DNA from: Paraeggerthella hongkongensis
Lineage (GTDB): Bacteria > Actinomycetota > Coriobacteriia > Coriobacteriales > Eggerthellaceae
Assembly: GCF_003726035.1 (NCBI RefSeq)
Contig: NZ_QICD01000003.1
Span: forward strand, 62,001-126,000
Direction of reading: 5' to 3'
DNA length: 64,000 bases
Of this stretch, positions 15,278 to 24,467 are shown piece by piece. The position numbers and the translations under genes were made by a program. Numbering within the stretch: position 1 is the first letter of the stretch; each line of letters starts with the position of its first letter. The notes under the pieces were generated by a model, which was not told the DNA's origin, searched no databases, and was given only the letters and a program-made list of their open reading frames with translations.

Positions 15278-17065
15278 CTACTCCAGGTACGCGCCCGTCT
15301 GGCACTCCCATAGGCGGGCGTACGCTCCACCGGCCTCGATCAGCTGCGCATGCGGGCCGTCCTCGACCACGCGGCCCCCGTCAAGCACCACGATGCGATC
15401 CAAGCTGGCCACCGTGGACAGGCGATGCGCCACCACGATAGCCGTACGCCCGTGCATGAGGGTGGCCAGCGCGTCCTGCACCAGGTGCTCGCTTTCGGAA
15501 TCGAGCGCGCTGGTAGCCTCGTCCAGCACGAGCACCGGGCAATCGGCCAGAAGCGCACGCGCTATGGCGATGCGCTGGCGCTGGCCGCCCGACAGCTTGA
15601 CGCCGCGCTCGCCCGTGACGGTATCGAAGCCTTGCGGAAGGCGCTCGATGAACTCGAGCGCGTTCGCACGGCGCGCCGCTTCGCGGATCTCGTCCATGGA
15701 CGCGTCGGGTCGTCCGTACGCGATGTTCTCCGCAATGCTGCGATGAAACAGCAACGCCTCCTGCGGCACGTAGGCGATCTGGCGACGCAGCGATTGCTGC
15801 GCGGCGTCGGCGATGTCCTGGCCGTCCACCAGGATGCGACCCTCCTGTATGTCGGAAAGCCGCAGCAGCAGCTTCGTGAGCGTGGTTTTGCCCGCACCGC
15901 TCGCACCTACCAAGCCAACCCTCTGGCCTGCGGGTATATACAAGTCAAGCCCGTCGAACACCGCCGTGCGCACGTCGCCGTCGGTGTACCAGAATCCAAT
16001 TCCCTCAAAATCGATGGCCCCTTCGCGCACCTCGAGCGGCACGGCATCGGGCGCATCGGCCACCAGACGCGGCTCGTCGAGAATGATAGTCATGCCGCTC
16101 GCGTCGCCGAACGCGCGATTGAAACGCTGCAACCCGTTGTTGATGAAGTTGAACTGGTTCGTCACCGTGTAGGTGTAGGTGAACATGACCACGAGCGTGC
16201 CCGGCGTGATGCCGTACCAAGCGTTGCCGCCCGCGATGAACACCGCCACCACGCTCATGATGGCAACGGTGATGCACGCCGTCACGATGCCGCGCGTAAG
16301 CGATGCCCACATGCGCTTGGAATCGCGCGCCACCACCTCGCGGTTCGCTTGGTCGAACAGGCCGCGCTCGTAATCCTCGCGACCGTAGGTTTTGACGGCA
16401 AGAATGTTCGCCACCGAATCCGACAGCTCGCCCGAAAGCTGGTTCTGCGCGCCCGCCGCCTTCTCGTTCAGAGCCAGGATGCGCTTGTACATGTAGTACG
16501 AAACCCCCGCGTACACCGCCAACAGCAGCATGAGGATGGCCACGTACACCGGCACGCGAGGAGCAAGGATGGCGCACGTGAACACCACCGAGCAGATCAC
16601 CGGCAGAAACGGAAACGTGATGGTTTCCAACAGCAGTTGGTAAGCGCTCATGAACTTGGTGGTCTGACTTACCAGCGTCCCGCCGAAGCGATTGGAATGA
16701 AACGACATGGATTGGTTGCACAGCGCGTCGAACGACATGGTGGCCAAATCGTACGAGGCTGCGATTTGCAGACGGTACATGGTGTAGTCCTGCACCTTGC
16801 TGGCAACCTGACCCGCTACGTTGATTCCGATGAGCGCCAGAATGTACGGCCCGAACACCGCGAACACCTCGTCCGGCGACACCGACCCCGCGCTCACGCG
16901 GTCCACCACCAGGCTCATCACGTACGGGTTGCCGTACGAAAGCAGCGCCACAAACAGAAACGTCGACGCCATAAGGGCCGTGAACAGCCCGAAGTGCTTG
17001 CGAGTGACCAACCAGAAATAATGCAACGTGCGACGCGTTGTGGATGCAGCGGTTTGACGCGACAT
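15278..17065 (-). CDS. ABC exporter, fused permease and ATPase half-transporter
   Basis: A 595-residue type-IV (MsbA/MdlB-like) exporter half. Residues ~15-320 hold six membrane helices (for example LFTALMASTFLFVALLSYG, ITVAIMSVVAVFIAGG). Residues ~355-595 are the ATPase, with Walker A GASGAGKTT, signature LSGGQRQR, Walker B CPVLVLDEATSALD and switch histidine AHRLST. All catalytic residues are intact, so it could work as a homodimer. The substrate cannot be told. The ATG at 17065 behind AGAAGGGA was preferred; the frame continues upstream without family similarity. It follows the helicase gene by 147 bp on the same strand, so co-transcription is possible. Confidence 0.92.
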   Translation of the reverse strand: MSRQTAASTTRRTLHYFWLVTRKHFGLFTALMASTFLFVALLSYGNPYVMSLVVDRVSAGSVSPDEVFAVFGPYILALIGINVAGQVASKVQDYTMYRLQIAASYDLATMSFDALCNQSMSFHSNRFGGTLVSQTTKFMSAYQLLLETITFPFLPVICSVVFTCAILAPRVPVYVAILMLLLAVYAGVSYYMYKRILALNEKAAGAQNQLSGELSDSVANILAVKTYGREDYERGLFDQANREVVARDSKRMWASLTRGIVTACITVAIMSVVAVFIAGGNAWYGITPGTLVVMFTYTYTVTNQFNFINNGLQRFNRAFGDASGMTIILDEPRLVADAPDAVPLEVREGAIDFEGIGFWYTDGDVRTAVFDGLDLYIPAGQRVGLVGASGAGKTTLTKLLLRLSDIQEGRILVDGQDIADAAQQSLRRQIAYVPQEALLFHRSIAENIAYGRPDASMDEIREAARRANALEFIERLPQGFDTVTGERGVKLSGGQRQRIAIARALLADCPVLVLDEATSALDSESEHLVQDALATLMHGRTAIVVAHRLSTVASLDRIVVLDGGRVVEDGPHAQLIEAGGAYARLWECQTGAYLE

Positions 17066-17212
17066 GAGGATCCCTTCTTTTTGCTTCGACACGATTATGC
17101 CACAAGCGCGTCGACTCATGCCGCGCCGAGCACCGCCGCACGTTTGCTCCAGCGAAGCGGCACCGAGAGCAAGGCCGCGGGACGGATTGCCCGCCCCGGC
17201 CAAGCCCATCAG

Positions 17213-19828
17213 CTATTCGATTCCCAGTTCTTCGAAGAAGCCCACGCGGAAGTTCTTGAACACGACCTCGCCCTCTTCCTGCGTGGCGTCCAAATCGACA
17301 TCGGCGGCAATGCCGAAATCGTGATCGTCGTCAGAGTCACTGAAAATCTGGTGCACGTGCCACACGCGGGCCGATTTCTCGTCGGACTCGTCGATCTCCA
17401 GATAGGCCATCGACCGCGCATCGCCGTCGATGCGCACCTCGTCGTGCGCTTCGTAGTACGAATCCAAGGCGCGCTGCCAACGCGGCTCCCCGCAGCCCCA
17501 ATCCTGGTCCAAGCGGCCCAACTCCGCCGCGCGCTCCTGCGCAGCCAGCCGCACGCGCGAGAACAAAGCGTTGCGCACGAGCACCGTGAGCCCGCGACGA
17601 TCGGCGACCACTTCGTCCGCGCTCGTCGGCGGCGCCGCGTCGAGCACCGATCCCGCATTCTCCCATTCGTCCATCAAGCTGGAGTCCACCGACCTCACCA
17701 CGAAGCCCAGCCATGCGATGACGTCCTCCAGCCGATCGTTGCGCTTGTCCACCGGCACCGTGCGCGCGATCACCCGGTACGCGTCGGCCAGGTATCGCAG
17801 CAGCAGCCCCTCCGACCGGGCGATGCCGTAACGCTGCACGTAGCCCTTGAAGTCGCTGGCGGTTTCCAGCATGTCGCGCAGGACCGACTTCGGCTCCAGC
17901 TGGAAATCGCGCGCCCACGGCACGTCTTGGCAGTAGCGCTCGAACGCGGCGCCCAGCAAGTCCTCGAGCGGACGAGGGTACGTGACCTCGGCGATCCGTT
18001 CCAAGCGCTCGTCGTAATCAACGCCGTCGGCCTTCATGTCGGCCATAGCCTTGTCTCGCGCCTGGCGCTCCTGCGCCCGCAGCACCTGGCGCGGGTTCTC
18101 CAATGTGGCCTCGGCCATGGAGATGACATCGTAGGCGTACGTTTCGCTCTCCGGATCCAACAGCTCGAGCGCTGCCAGCAAAAACGGCGAGAGCGGCTGG
18201 TCGAGCGCAAAGTCGTCGGGCAGATCAACGGTGGTCACGTACTCCGCCCCTCCGTCGTCCGCTTCCAAGCGCTCCACCACGTCGGCATCGATGAGCGTCT
18301 GGAATATCTCGTCGGCGCGCACGGCGAGCGCAGCCTTCTCCTCATCGGTCTGAGCGGAATCGGCGATGAGCTTGCGCACGCGCGCGTACGCGTCGCCGCC
18401 CTGCACCACTTCCGACAGCACCATCGAATGCGTGATCTTCATGCGTGGCTTCAGCGTTTCGGGCGTTGCCTCGATCAGGCGCTCGAACGTCTGCTTGTTC
18501 CAGGTGACGAACCCCTCGGGCGGCTGCTTCTTCTTGATCTTGCGCAGCTTCTTCGGGTCGCCGCCGGCCTTCTGCACCAGCTTCGCGTTCTCGATGTCGT
18601 GCTCGGGAGCTTCGGCCAGCACCACGCCCTCGGTGTCGAAGCCGCTGCGGCCCGCGCGGCCCGCGATCTGATGGAACTCGCGGGCGCGCAGACGGCGCAT
18701 CTTGTAGCCGTCGAACTTCGTGAGCGCCGTCAAAAGCACGGTGTGAATGGGCACGTTAATGCCCACGCCCAGTGTGTCCGTGCCGCAGATGACGGGAAGG
18801 AGTCCCTGTTGAGCAAGCTTTTCCACCAGCAAGCGATACCGGGGCAGCATGCCGGCGTGATGCACGCCGACGCCGCTTGAAAGCAGGCGCTTGAGCGTTT
18901 TGCCGAACGCCGTGGTGAAGCGCGTGCCGGCCATGGCGCGCTTGATGTCCTCGCGCTGCTCTTTCGACGCCACCCCGAAGCTCGAAAGCGATTGCGCCGT
19001 GGCAAGCGCCGCATCCTGCGAGAAATGCACGATGTAGAGCGGAGCCTCGCCCTTGCGCAGCGCCAGCTCGACGGTGCCTTCGAGCGGCATTTCCACGTAT
19101 TCGTAGGACAGCGGAACGGGGCGCGGGGCGTCGGCCACCACGTCGACGTCGACGCCCGTGCGCTCCTTGAGCGAGCTCGCAATGTTCGAGACGTCGCCCA
19201 GCGTTGCGCTCATCAGCAAGAACTGCGTTTTCGGAAGCGTGAGCAAGGGAACCTGCCACGCCCATCCGCGGTCGGCGTCGCCGTAGAAATGGAACTCGTC
19301 CATGGCAACGCAGCCCACGTCGGCGCGCTCGCCCTCGCGCAGCGCTTCGTTCGCCAGGATCTCGGCCGTGCAGCACACGACCGGCGCCTGCGCGTTGATG
19401 TGCGTGTCGCCCGTGATCATGCCCACGTTCTCGCGCCCCAGCACGTCGACCAGATCGAAGAACTTCTCGCTCACGAGCGCCTTGATGGGAGCCGTATAGT
19501 ATGCGCGCCGCCCCGTGGCAAGCGCCATGAAATGCAGGCCCAGCGCCACCATCGACTTGCCCGACCCGGTAGGCGTGCCCAAAATGACATGGTCGCCCAT
19601 CATGAGTGCCATGAGCGCTTCTTCCTGATGGGGCCACAGCTCGATGTCGCGCGACGACACCCACTCCAGGAAGCGGTCGAGCGCCTCGTCGGCCGTGAGC
19701 CACGGCTCGGGCGCGGGTTCGTCTCCTTCCGGCTCCCACCAACTTGGCGCGAGCCGACCGAGCGAACCATGCTCGAAGGCCTCTCCCTCCGCTTTCTCCG
19801 TCGTTTCTTCCGTTGCGCATTCGACCAT
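17213..19828 (-). CDS. DEAD/DEAH-box SKI2-like helicase with DUF3516
   Basis: An 871-residue superfamily-2 helicase. Motifs run in order: Q-like ELWPHQEEAL, Walker A GTPTGSGKS (residues ~81-89), motif Ia APIKALVSEK, the DEAD-position motif DEFHFYGD, motif III SATLGD, and the RecA2 block ICGTDTLGVGINVPI with QIAGRAGRSG (motif VI). The C-terminal half matches the actinobacterial DUF3516 region (PEGFVTWNKQTFERLIEATPETLKPRM). Related eukaryotic Ski2/Mtr4 proteins thread RNA into exonucleases; whether this protein acts on RNA or DNA is not known. The start ATG at 19828 has GGAGGT upstream. Confidence 0.92.
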   Translation of the reverse strand: MVECATEETTEKAEGEAFEHGSLGRLAPSWWEPEGDEPAPEPWLTADEALDRFLEWVSSRDIELWPHQEEALMALMMGDHVILGTPTGSGKSMVALGLHFMALATGRRAYYTAPIKALVSEKFFDLVDVLGRENVGMITGDTHINAQAPVVCCTAEILANEALREGERADVGCVAMDEFHFYGDADRGWAWQVPLLTLPKTQFLLMSATLGDVSNIASSLKERTGVDVDVVADAPRPVPLSYEYVEMPLEGTVELALRKGEAPLYIVHFSQDAALATAQSLSSFGVASKEQREDIKRAMAGTRFTTAFGKTLKRLLSSGVGVHHAGMLPRYRLLVEKLAQQGLLPVICGTDTLGVGINVPIHTVLLTALTKFDGYKMRRLRAREFHQIAGRAGRSGFDTEGVVLAEAPEHDIENAKLVQKAGGDPKKLRKIKKKQPPEGFVTWNKQTFERLIEATPETLKPRMKITHSMVLSEVVQGGDAYARVRKLIADSAQTDEEKAALAVRADEIFQTLIDADVVERLEADDGGAEYVTTVDLPDDFALDQPLSPFLLAALELLDPESETYAYDVISMAEATLENPRQVLRAQERQARDKAMADMKADGVDYDERLERIAEVTYPRPLEDLLGAAFERYCQDVPWARDFQLEPKSVLRDMLETASDFKGYVQRYGIARSEGLLLRYLADAYRVIARTVPVDKRNDRLEDVIAWLGFVVRSVDSSLMDEWENAGSVLDAAPPTSADEVVADRRGLTVLVRNALFSRVRLAAQERAAELGRLDQDWGCGEPRWQRALDSYYEAHDEVRIDGDARSMAYLEIDESDEKSARVWHVHQIFSDSDDDHDFGIAADVDLDATQEEGEVVFKNFRVGFFEELGIE

Positions 19829-20074
19829 GCGGGGCGACCTCCGAACATAACAGCGATACTTTTCAAAGAGATCATTCTACCCGCAACCGGCACCGCGCAG
19901 ACGAGCAAGCGGCAAAGTCCTCGCGTTCTGCGCGCCAAAACGCGCGTGACGCCGGGCAAGGCCAGGTTGGCGTGACAGCACGTGGACCGATCCAGCAGCG
20001 CGAGCGCCGCCACCGAGCTTGTCGAGCTCCTGCGATCGCGCCTATCGGGCTCCTGCGATCACTCGTCCGATTTC

Positions 20075-20225
20075 TGCACGGTTTTGCCCTCAATGTTGCG
20101 CATCGCGCGCGCCCTGAGCGCGTTCGTCCCGGAAAACAGGCGTCGCACGATGGTTTTGCCAGGTCGCGCGAATGCAAGGTCGAAGAAGATCGAGCCGAGC
20201 GCAACATTGGGGACAAAACCGTGCA
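20075..20225. repeat. 151-bp element with 27-bp terminal inverted repeats
   Basis: The ends TGCACGGTTTTG..CAATGTTGCGC and their complement match at 25 of 27 positions. The interior has no gene. It is the only structure found in the 429-bp gap 19829-20257 between the helicase start and the brnQ end. Its sequence differs from the 142-bp family, so it is listed separately. Confidence 0.7.
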
Positions 20226-20257
20226 GCGCAGCGGTCCCGTTCGAAGACATTCCTTCG

Positions 20258-21598
20258 CTAATCGGCCGTCTTTCGCCGGACCGCGAGAGAAAGCCCCGCG
20301 CCCACCGCGGCGCCCGCAAGCGCAACCAACAGCCAGCCCAGGCCGAAATCAGCGAACGGCAGCGCATCAAGCAGCAGCCACGCGCCGGGAGCAAACGCAT
20401 CGCGCAGACCCGCGACCACGCTGCACGCAGCCGTCGACAGCACCGCCCAAGGCCACATGAGCGGCAGCTTATCGCAGCGCGCGTGGAAAAGCCCCATGAC
20501 CACCAGCACGATCGCAGGCGGGTACAGCGCACCCAGAAGCGGCGCGGAAAAGGCCAGGATCGCGTCCAGCCCCAAAAGCGACACGGCGCAGCTGAACACG
20601 GCGAACAGCGCTGCCCAGGCAATGAGCGGGATGCGCGGAAGCGCTTCGTAGAAGTATTCGGAACAGCACGAGATCAAGCCCGTGCACACGTTCAAGCATG
20701 CGATGAGGAAGATAGCCGCCACGATAATGGCCCCGGCCTCGCCGAAGTGCATGCTGGCCGATGCCGCCAGAATGGTCGCGCCATTGGTCGCATCGGGCAG
20801 CGAGCCGCCCATGGCAGCGCCCACGAACCCCAAGCCGCAGTAGATGACCATCATGAGCACGCCCGCCACGACGCCCGCACTCGAAATGGCGCCGGCGACC
20901 TGCTTAGGATCGCGCGCGCCCAACTGCTTGACGTTGGCGGCCACCACGATGCCGAAGCACAGCGCCGCGAGCAGATCCATGGTCTGGTATCCGGTCAGAA
21001 AGCCCTGCGCGGCCGCATTGGCATTGTAAGGAGCCTGCGCCTCGAGGACCGCTCCCCCGCCGCCGAGCACCGACGCCCCCACCACCAGCACGATGAGGAT
21101 GATGAGCGCAGGGGCCGAGAACTTACCCAGCACGCGCGAAAGCAATCCAGGCCGCAACGCCAAAACGAACGCCACGGCGAAAAACGCCACCGAGAACGCG
21201 ACCGCCGCCACGTTCGGGTCAATCATGTCAGATCCCGGCAGCAAAGGCCGCAGCATCTCGTACGCCGTAGAGGACGTGCGCGGAATAGCCAGAAACGGGC
21301 CGATGGTCAGGTACACGAGCGCAATGAACACCGATGCGAACAACGGACTCACGCGCCCCGCCAATTCGCGCACGCCACCGCACAGGGCCACGGCTACGAT
21401 GCCCAGCACGGGCAGGCCGATGCCCGCCACCAAGAAGCCCGCCATGGCGGGCACGGCTTCGGTCCCGGCCTGAAGACCCAGAAGCGGCGGCAGGATCAGG
21501 TTTCCCGCTCCGAAAAACATAGAGAACAGCATGCCGCCCACCATCAGCATCTGACTGGGGCGCAGCCCGCCGCGCGCATCTTGTTGCCGCTCTTCCAC
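20258..21598 (-). CDS. brnQ: Branched-chain amino acid:cation symporter (BrnQ/LIVCS family)
   Basis: A 446-residue integral membrane protein with about 12 hydrophobic segments and the LIVCS hallmark near the N-terminus, GMLFSMFFGAGNLILPPLLG. Further family-like stretches are FIALVYLTIGPFLAIPRTSSTAYEM and GFLTGYQTMDLLAALCFGIVV. It is expected to import leucine, isoleucine and valine with Na+ or H+. Translation is taken from GTG 21598, preceded by AGGAGG; the longer upstream frame is unlike the family. Monocistronic on the minus strand. Confidence 0.93.
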   Translation of the reverse strand: MEERQQDARGGLRPSQMLMVGGMLFSMFFGAGNLILPPLLGLQAGTEAVPAMAGFLVAGIGLPVLGIVAVALCGGVRELAGRVSPLFASVFIALVYLTIGPFLAIPRTSSTAYEMLRPLLPGSDMIDPNVAAVAFSVAFFAVAFVLALRPGLLSRVLGKFSAPALIILIVLVVGASVLGGGGAVLEAQAPYNANAAAQGFLTGYQTMDLLAALCFGIVVAANVKQLGARDPKQVAGAISSAGVVAGVLMMVIYCGLGFVGAAMGGSLPDATNGATILAASASMHFGEAGAIIVAAIFLIACLNVCTGLISCCSEYFYEALPRIPLIAWAALFAVFSCAVSLLGLDAILAFSAPLLGALYPPAIVLVVMGLFHARCDKLPLMWPWAVLSTAACSVVAGLRDAFAPGAWLLLDALPFADFGLGWLLVALAGAAVGAGLSLAVRRKTAD

Positions 21599-21853
21599 GA
21601 GGTTCCTCCTGAGTTCCGTATCGTACTGGCATGCCCTTGCGCGCCGCAAAGCGGCGGCGCGAACGATCCGCAATGATAGCACTGCCCTCGTTCGATCGCT
21701 ATTCCATATTGTTTCACTATGAAATCGACGCAAACGAGCGGGGCGAAAGGGCGAAGTCGATGGCCTGCTTTGCGCTGTTCGTCGGCGAACAGGCCGTCGA
21801 CCCGCCCGTTCGCCTATCAAGCGCGGTCTTGCGCACGAAAACCGCGTTCGCTC

Positions 21854-22010
21854 GCAGGTTCTGACGTTTGGGGTTGCTGGAGAGCCTCTCGCTTGCGACC
21901 GCAATCAGATGACCCAGCATTGCACCAGGTCAGAAAGCTGTAAAAATTGCCAGGAGGTCGAATGCGGTTTGCGGCGCGTCCACGACAACCGCAAACCGCC
22001 AAAACCTGCC
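21854..22010. repeat. Inverted-repeat element, possible diverged relative of the 142-bp family
   Basis: Imperfect ends GCAGGTTCTGACGTTTGGGG and GCAAACCGCCAAAACCTGCC form a terminal inverted repeat of about 20 bases. The centre contains CATTGCACCAGGTCAGAAAG, close to CATCGCACCAGGTCAAAAAG in copy A read on the minus strand. An internal 11-bp stem (GCGGTTTGCGG / CCGCAAACCGC) lies at 21964-22000. It occupies the 469-bp gap between brnQ and rsmB. Kinship with the clear copies is suggestive only. Confidence 0.45.
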
Positions 22011-22067
22011 ACGGAACGCATTCGCACGTGCGCTGGGCGGAGAAAAACGCACGACCCTTCGCGTCCC

Positions 22068-23513
22068 TTACGAAACGCGCGTGAACCTTACGGCGAAATG
22101 AGCGTCCGACGACCCCGGCGCAAGCCGCGTAGCCAAGCACGAACGACCGGCGATGGGGGCCAGTTGAAAGCGCTGCCCCTCTTCGCTCGCAAGGAACGCT
22201 TTCACCGTCTGGTTATCTTCCTCGCAGGTCACCGTACACGTCGCGTACGCCAGCGTTCCGCCTGGCGTCACATGCCCGGCAGCGGCGCGCAGCATGCCCA
22301 GCTGCGTCTTCGCGAACGCGGCCACGTCCTCGGGCTGCAAGCGCCAGCGAATCTCGGGGTGGCGTCGCAGCGTCCCCAGCCCCGAACACGGCGCGTCGAT
22401 GAACACCACGTCGAACAGGCGACCGCGAACCACGTTGCCCAACGCCAGGGCATCGCCCGTCAGCGCCTCCGACACGCACGAGCCGTATCGCTCGGCGCGC
22501 TCGAGCAGCAGCTTCGTCTTGAACCCGTGGTTGTCCAACGTCACGTACGACTCGATCTGCGACCCCCACGTGCGCTGCGCCGCGCTCTGCAGCAAGATGG
22601 TCTTCGTTGCGCGACCGGCCCCCACTTCCAACAGGGACGCAGGCTTGTTCTGCGGCAAAACAGACGCAGCCACCAGCTGGGACGCGGCATCGGAGACAAG
22701 GATCTTTCCCTGCACGAACAGTTGCTTGACCTGAGGCAACAACAACGCGCGATTGTCCTTCACGCGCAGGCAGCCGGGCACGGGCACGCCGTCGATCTCG
22801 ACCGGCTGCGTCGATTCCCCCGCCTTCGCGAATGCGGCGGCCACAGCGGCTTCGTCCGCTTTCGCCGCATTCGCCGCCACGAACAGCGGCGCAGGTTCGT
22901 TCGAGGCGCGCATGAAGTCCAGCGCCGCCTGAGGCCCCAGATCGAGCACCAGCTTGCGCGCCAGCCAAACAGGGAAAGCATGCAAGCGAGCGAGCGCCTC
23001 CACGTCGCGCGTCGGATCGCCGAACGGGAAGGACGCGCGCAAAGCCACCACCTTGCGCAGTACCGCGTTCGCAAGGCCAGCCGCCCTGGGCGCAAACGAG
23101 CGCACCAGCTCGACCCCCTGGTCAACCGCTGCATGCGGCGTCTTGTTCAAGAAGATGATCTCGTACACGCTCAAACGCAGGGCATCGCGCACGTCGGGCT
23201 GCACGTCCGTCGGCTTGCTGAGCGCGCGATCGAGCACGTCGTCGAGCGTACCCGCGGAGCTTACCACGCCCAATGCGAGCAACGTCGCGAACGAACGATC
23301 CTCGGGCGAAAGCGCGGAGCTGTCGATGCGCTTGCCGATAACGTCCTGAGCGAACGCCTCGCGCTCGCGCACGGTGCGCACCACGTCGAGCGCGGCAAGC
23401 CGAGCCGGGCTGGCCTTCGATCGCGCGGCGCGGCTCTCTCGCGGCTTCTCCACAGGTCCGGCGTACCCCTTCGGCGCGCGTCGATCCTGCGAGCCCTTAT
23501 TACGATCAGGCAT
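22068..23513 (-). CDS. rsmB: 16S rRNA (cytosine-967-C5)-methyltransferase RsmB
   Basis: The 481-residue protein has a NusB-like RNA-binding domain (residues ~35-165; SFATLLALGVVSSAGTLDDVL, KTPHAAVDQGVELVRSF) and a Rossmann methyltransferase domain from about 235. The two RNA-m5C cysteines are present in FIDAPCSGLGTLRRHPEIRW and YATCTVTCEEDNQ. It methylates C967 of 16S rRNA by the usual covalent cysteine mechanism. The start ATG at 23513 overlaps the end of fmt by 8 bases (coupled translation). It is the last gene of the def-fmt-rsmB operon, a common arrangement. Confidence 0.95.
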   Translation of the reverse strand: MPDRNKGSQDRRAPKGYAGPVEKPRESRAARSKASPARLAALDVVRTVREREAFAQDVIGKRIDSSALSPEDRSFATLLALGVVSSAGTLDDVLDRALSKPTDVQPDVRDALRLSVYEIIFLNKTPHAAVDQGVELVRSFAPRAAGLANAVLRKVVALRASFPFGDPTRDVEALARLHAFPVWLARKLVLDLGPQAALDFMRASNEPAPLFVAANAAKADEAAVAAAFAKAGESTQPVEIDGVPVPGCLRVKDNRALLLPQVKQLFVQGKILVSDAASQLVAASVLPQNKPASLLEVGAGRATKTILLQSAAQRTWGSQIESYVTLDNHGFKTKLLLERAERYGSCVSEALTGDALALGNVVRGRLFDVVFIDAPCSGLGTLRRHPEIRWRLQPEDVAAFAKTQLGMLRAAAGHVTPGGTLAYATCTVTCEEDNQTVKAFLASEEGQRFQLAPIAGRSCLATRLAPGSSDAHFAVRFTRVS

Positions 23514-24465
23514 GAAGCCCCTTCCAGATAAGGCCACCGTCCTTGATCCCCTGGATCCCGGCGGCAAACGACTTCGCATCCATAGCTTGCTTGCCCGCCG
23601 GCTTCAGAATCAGAAGCTCCACCGCGCCGTCGGCCGCGCCCAAGAACAAGCGCTTCGCCGCATAGCGAACGTCGCCCGCGGACATGCCGGCAGCAAGCTC
23701 GCGCGCCTGGCCGTCGGCCGCCACGGAAGCAAGCGACAGCACCGTGACCGAGCGCCCCGCCACCTCGGCGCGCGCAGGGTGCGCGGCGCTCGAAGCCTGC
23801 ACCTTGCGAATCATGAGCTCAGCGGAATCGCCGACGGACAAGTCCAGCTCGCCCTTGGCGATCTTATCGGCGTAGGTCACGCGCGATTCGTCCTGCTCGG
23901 TCCAATCGCACACGCCCCGCTCCACGCGAACCAGCGCGGTCAACAGGGCATGAGAACCTAAAATAGCCAGCTCGTCGGTCAGTTCTTCAGCGCTCAAATC
24001 CCCGACGCTCGCCGTACGGCACACGCAGTACGCGCCCGTATCCAAGCCCTCTTCCATGCGCATGATGCATACGCCGGCCTCCTCGTCGCCCGCAAGGATG
24101 GCGCGCTCGATAGGAGCGGCGCCGCGCCAGCGAGGCAGAAGCGACGCGTGCACGTTCAGGCAGCCGTACCGGGGAAGATCCAGTACAGCCTTCGGAAGAA
24201 TAGCCCCGTAAGCGGCCACGCAAATGACATCGGGGCGAAACGAGGCCAGTTCACGCTGGACGTCCTCGTCGCGCAGAGTGCGCGGCGTGCGCACGGGAAT
24301 GCCCCAGCGCTCAGCCGCCGCCTTCACCGGCGAAGGTTCTAACCGCTTCCCGCGGGCACGCACGGCGTCAGGGCGCGTGTAAACGGCGACCACCTCATGC
24401 TGCTGCACCAATTCGTCAAGGATGGTAGCCGAGAACCCCGGCGTGCCCATGAACACGACGCGCAT
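23506..24465 (-). CDS. fmt: Methionyl-tRNA formyltransferase
   Basis: A 319-residue enzyme of standard length. It begins RVVFMGTPGFSATILDELV, and the catalytic formyltransferase motif CLNVHASLLPRWRGAAPI contains the conserved Asn and His, with the Asp in MEEGLDTG. The C-terminal OB-like domain starts near residue 205. It formylates initiator Met-tRNA using 10-formyl-tetrahydrofolate. It starts two bases after the def stop codon and overlaps rsmB, so the three are read as one operon. Confidence 0.97.
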   Translation of the reverse strand: MRVVFMGTPGFSATILDELVQQHEVVAVYTRPDAVRARGKRLEPSPVKAAAERWGIPVRTPRTLRDEDVQRELASFRPDVICVAAYGAILPKAVLDLPRYGCLNVHASLLPRWRGAAPIERAILAGDEEAGVCIMRMEEGLDTGAYCVCRTASVGDLSAEELTDELAILGSHALLTALVRVERGVCDWTEQDESRVTYADKIAKGELDLSVGDSAELMIRKVQASSAAHPARAEVAGRSVTVLSLASVAADGQARELAAGMSAGDVRYAAKRLFLGAADGAVELLILKPAGKQAMDAKSFAAGIQGIKDGGLIWKGLHA

Positions 24466-24467
24466 GG

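Noticed and set aside
15350-18880. A 1176-residue open frame on the plus strand
   Set aside because: It is antisense to the ABC-exporter and helicase genes, which have intact family motifs. Its translation is Arg/His/Ala-rich low-complexity sequence typical of antisense frames in high-GC DNA.
19744-20216. Several overlapping short ORFs between the helicase and brnQ genes
   Set aside because: They run across the 151-bp inverted-repeat element or the ends of neighbouring genes, and their translations are Arg-rich without start-site support.
19982-21676. A 564-residue plus-strand frame opposite brnQ
   Set aside because: Composition is Arg/Gln/His-rich, it runs antisense to the LIVCS transporter and across an inverted-repeat element.
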